A stretch of 6,236 bases of DNA from B8-G4 sp033720735. GTDB taxonomy: Bacteria > Bacteroidota > Bacteroidia > Chitinophagales > Saprospiraceae. A program made the position numbers and the translations under genes. Positions 6,220-6,236 of the stretch are shown piece after piece (the stretch's first letter is position 1; every line of letters starts with the position of its first letter). The DNA lies in contig JAWWBX010000263.1 in assembly GCA_033720735.1 (NCBI GenBank), positions 1 to 6,236 on the forward strand, in the 5' to 3' direction. The notes below the pieces were generated by a model that was not told the DNA's origin, did no database searches, and was given only the letters and a program-made list of their open reading frames with translations.

Positions 6220-6236
6220 CTCGCAAGGGTTGTATC

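Overview
The window (about 55% GC by eye) looks like chromosomal DNA from a member of the Bacteroidota. The strongest sign is the first gene: a large exported protein with a HYR-type immunoglobulin-like domain, calcium-binding thrombospondin type 3 repeats and a C-terminal type IX secretion (T9SS) sorting domain with the typical 'VYPNPTTD' start. That combination is characteristic of the phylum, and a Saprospiria/Lewinella-like relative would fit, but the exact lineage is a guess. Absent Shine-Dalgarno sequences at most starts also fit.

Layout. (1) Positions 1-1170, plus strand: the 3' end of the secreted T9SS cargo gene, followed by a strong plus-oriented hairpin terminator (1204-1244) and about 150 bp with no gene I can support. 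(2) Positions 1398-4148, minus strand: a compact four-gene cluster read in the order DoxX-family membrane protein, GNAT acetyltransferase, ASCH-like plus winged-helix protein, and an exported lipoprotein with the fold signature of M29 aminopeptidases. The gaps are 9 nt, 19 nt and a 4-nt ATGA overlap, so an operon is likely. (3) A 114-bp divergent intergenic region (4149-4262). (4) Positions 4263-6197, plus strand: a complete OPT-family oligopeptide transporter, followed by a short hairpin at the window edge.

The point most worth pursuing is the lipoprotein at 1398-2606. Its C-terminal half lines up with M29 metallo-aminopeptidases, with spacing that matches the family from memory, but nearly every metal-binding residue is replaced (Glu to Ala, His to Arg, His to Arg, Asp to Asn). 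It also carries a lipoprotein signal, although M29 enzymes are normally cytosolic. It is therefore best read as an exported non-catalytic relative, perhaps a peptide-binding or scaffold protein. It is translationally coupled to an uncharacterised ASCH/winged-helix protein that may bind nucleic acid. How the four operon genes cooperate is unknown, and a link to the divergent peptide transporter is only suggestive. No mobile element, CRISPR array, tRNA or rRNA was seen.
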